The notes under the pieces: model-generated
What the model was told of the DNA's origin: nothing
The model's database searches: none
Seen by the model: only the letters and a program-made list of their open reading frames with translations
Position numbers and translations under genes: made by a program
Shown: one piece after another, positions 59,958-60,555 of the stretch
How positions within the stretch are numbered: position 1 is the stretch's first letter
Layout: each line of letters opens with the position of its first letter
Assembly (NCBI GenBank): GCA_021464525.1
Contig: JADRCO010000061.1
Location: 1-60,555 of the forward strand
DNA length: 60,555 nucleotides
Source: Rhizophagus sp. LPA8_4_AMF
Taxonomy: Eukaryota; Glomeromycota; Glomeromycetes; Glomerales; Glomeraceae
Direction of reading: 5' to 3'

Positions 59958-60555
59958 ATGAATTTTCTAAATAATAACGGCTACGTACAACCTTCTGAAT
60001 ACATGTCAAACCGCGATTTCTTTGAACCACCCGTTCAACCACCTGTTCAACCACGCATTCAACCATTCGTTCAATCATCCGTTCCATCGCTCGTCTTTGA
60101 ACCACCCGTTCAACCACCTTTCTTTCAATCACCATATCAATCACCTTTTTTTCGACCACCTGTACAAACGTTTATCCCTCAACAACCCGTTCGTACATAT
60201 TTCCTTGTTCCAACCGTTCAGTCACCCGCCCAATCATCTTTCCATGGACAATCCGTTCACGTTCAACCACCCGCTCAATCATTTTTCCATGGACAATCCG
60301 TTCACGTTCAACCACCCGCTCAATCATACGTTCAACCATACGTTCAATCATACGTTCAACCACCCGTTCAATCATACGTTCAACTACCCGCTCAATCATC
60401 TTTCCATGGACAATCCGTTCACGTTCAACCACCCATTCAATCATCTTTTCATGAACAATCCGTTCACATTCAACCACCCGTTCAATCATCTTTTCATGAA
60501 CAATCCGTTCACGTTCAATCACCCGTTCAATCATCTTTTCATGAACAATCCGTTC
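59958..60555 (+). CDS. Pro/Gln/Val-rich tandem-repeat protein, 5' part, runs off the window
   Basis: From the ATG at 59958 the frame is open for 199 codons to the window end without a stop. It begins MNFLNNNGYVQPSEYMSNRD, then short VQPP/VQS units (FEPPVQPPVQPRIQPFVQSS). From about 60229 come 15-residue units of the form QSSFHGQSVHVQPPA, later with E for G (SSFHEQSVHVQ), interrupted by a run of YVQP/YVQS units. There is no signal peptide, membrane span or known domain in the visible part; it is predicted disordered. The opposite strand is also open in two blocks (60534-60172 and 60159-59797), a consequence of the 45-nt periodicity. The plus frame is preferred because it has a non-repetitive start and crosses the gap between those blocks. 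Function unknown. Confidence 0.6.
   Translation, partial: MNFLNNNGYVQPSEYMSNRDFFEPPVQPPVQPRIQPFVQSSVPSLVFEPPVQPPFFQSPYQSPFFRPPVQTFIPQQPVRTYFLVPTVQSPAQSSFHGQSVHVQPPAQSFFHGQSVHVQPPAQSYVQPYVQSYVQPPVQSYVQLPAQSSFHGQSVHVQPPIQSSFHEQSVHIQPPVQSSFHEQSVHVQSPVQSSFHEQSV
60229..60555. repeat. 45-bp coding minisatellite
   Basis: At least six near-identical 45-bp units (core TCCATGGACAATCCGTTCAC, later TCATGAACAATCCGTTCAC) run to the window end. After the second unit they are broken by about four 12-18-bp units (CATACGTTCAACC type). The unit length is a multiple of 3, so expansions keep the reading frame. Confidence 0.85.

Noticed and set aside
60172-60534. Minus-strand frames with repeats of the form MIERVVERE (also 59797-60159)
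   Set aside because: They are antisense to the plus-strand frame, which has a non-repetitive start and runs through both blocks. Openness follows from the 45-bp periodicity. Kept as an uncertainty in the findings rather than called as genes.

Overview
The window is eukaryotic, very AT-rich nuclear DNA. Its genes are cut by many short introns (about 50-90 nt, GT...AG) and show AT-biased codons. The gene set (NMD3, TSR3, RTCA, an IPO5/Kap121 karyopherin, PAQR/Izh, casein kinase 1, a LYC1-like acetyltransferase), together with abundant poly-A/T and degraded inverted-repeat elements, fits a fungus. A Glomeromycotina (Rhizophagus-like) genome is my best inference; nothing in the window proves the species.

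Layout. 1-8.1 kb is gene-poor and repeat-bearing: a TTAA-flanked inverted-repeat element, hairpins and a fold-back of a TTTCGCCGAA-type repeat. An intron-less AIG1/IMAP-like GTPase lies at 8.1-9.1 kb. 9.1-15.2 kb is again non-genic and holds two clear MITE-like elements and several hairpins. 15.2-44.9 kb is the gene-dense core, in order: EndoU RNase (+), a small multi-pass membrane protein (-), PAQR/Izh receptor-like protein (-), TSR3 (-), RTCA (+), succinate-semialdehyde dehydrogenase (-), casein kinase 1 (+), an X-family DNA polymerase homologue (+), a short mitochondrial-type membrane protein (-), LYC1-like acetyltransferase (-), NMD3 (+) and an 18-exon Kap121/IPO5 importin (+). 44.9-60 kb is non-genic except for three diverged copies of one small gene family and a possible relic transposon. 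A minisatellite follows, then the 5' part of a Pro/Gln/Val-rich tandem-repeat protein that runs off the window.

Functional themes. Several core genes belong to ribosome and RNA biology: TSR3 modifies 18S rRNA, NMD3 exports the 60S subunit, RTCA cyclises RNA 3' ends, EndoU cleaves RNA, and the importin carries ribosomal proteins among other cargo. TSR3 and RTCA start 108 bp apart on opposite strands, and LYC1-like and NMD3 start 177 bp apart, so both pairs probably share bidirectional promoters.

The most notable observation is the Pol X homologue. It keeps the fold and the lysine equivalent to the dRP-lyase nucleophile, but all three metal-binding aspartates of the polymerase site are replaced (Ser, Asn, Glu). 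I found no CRISPR array, rRNA or tRNA, and no convincing new multigene system.
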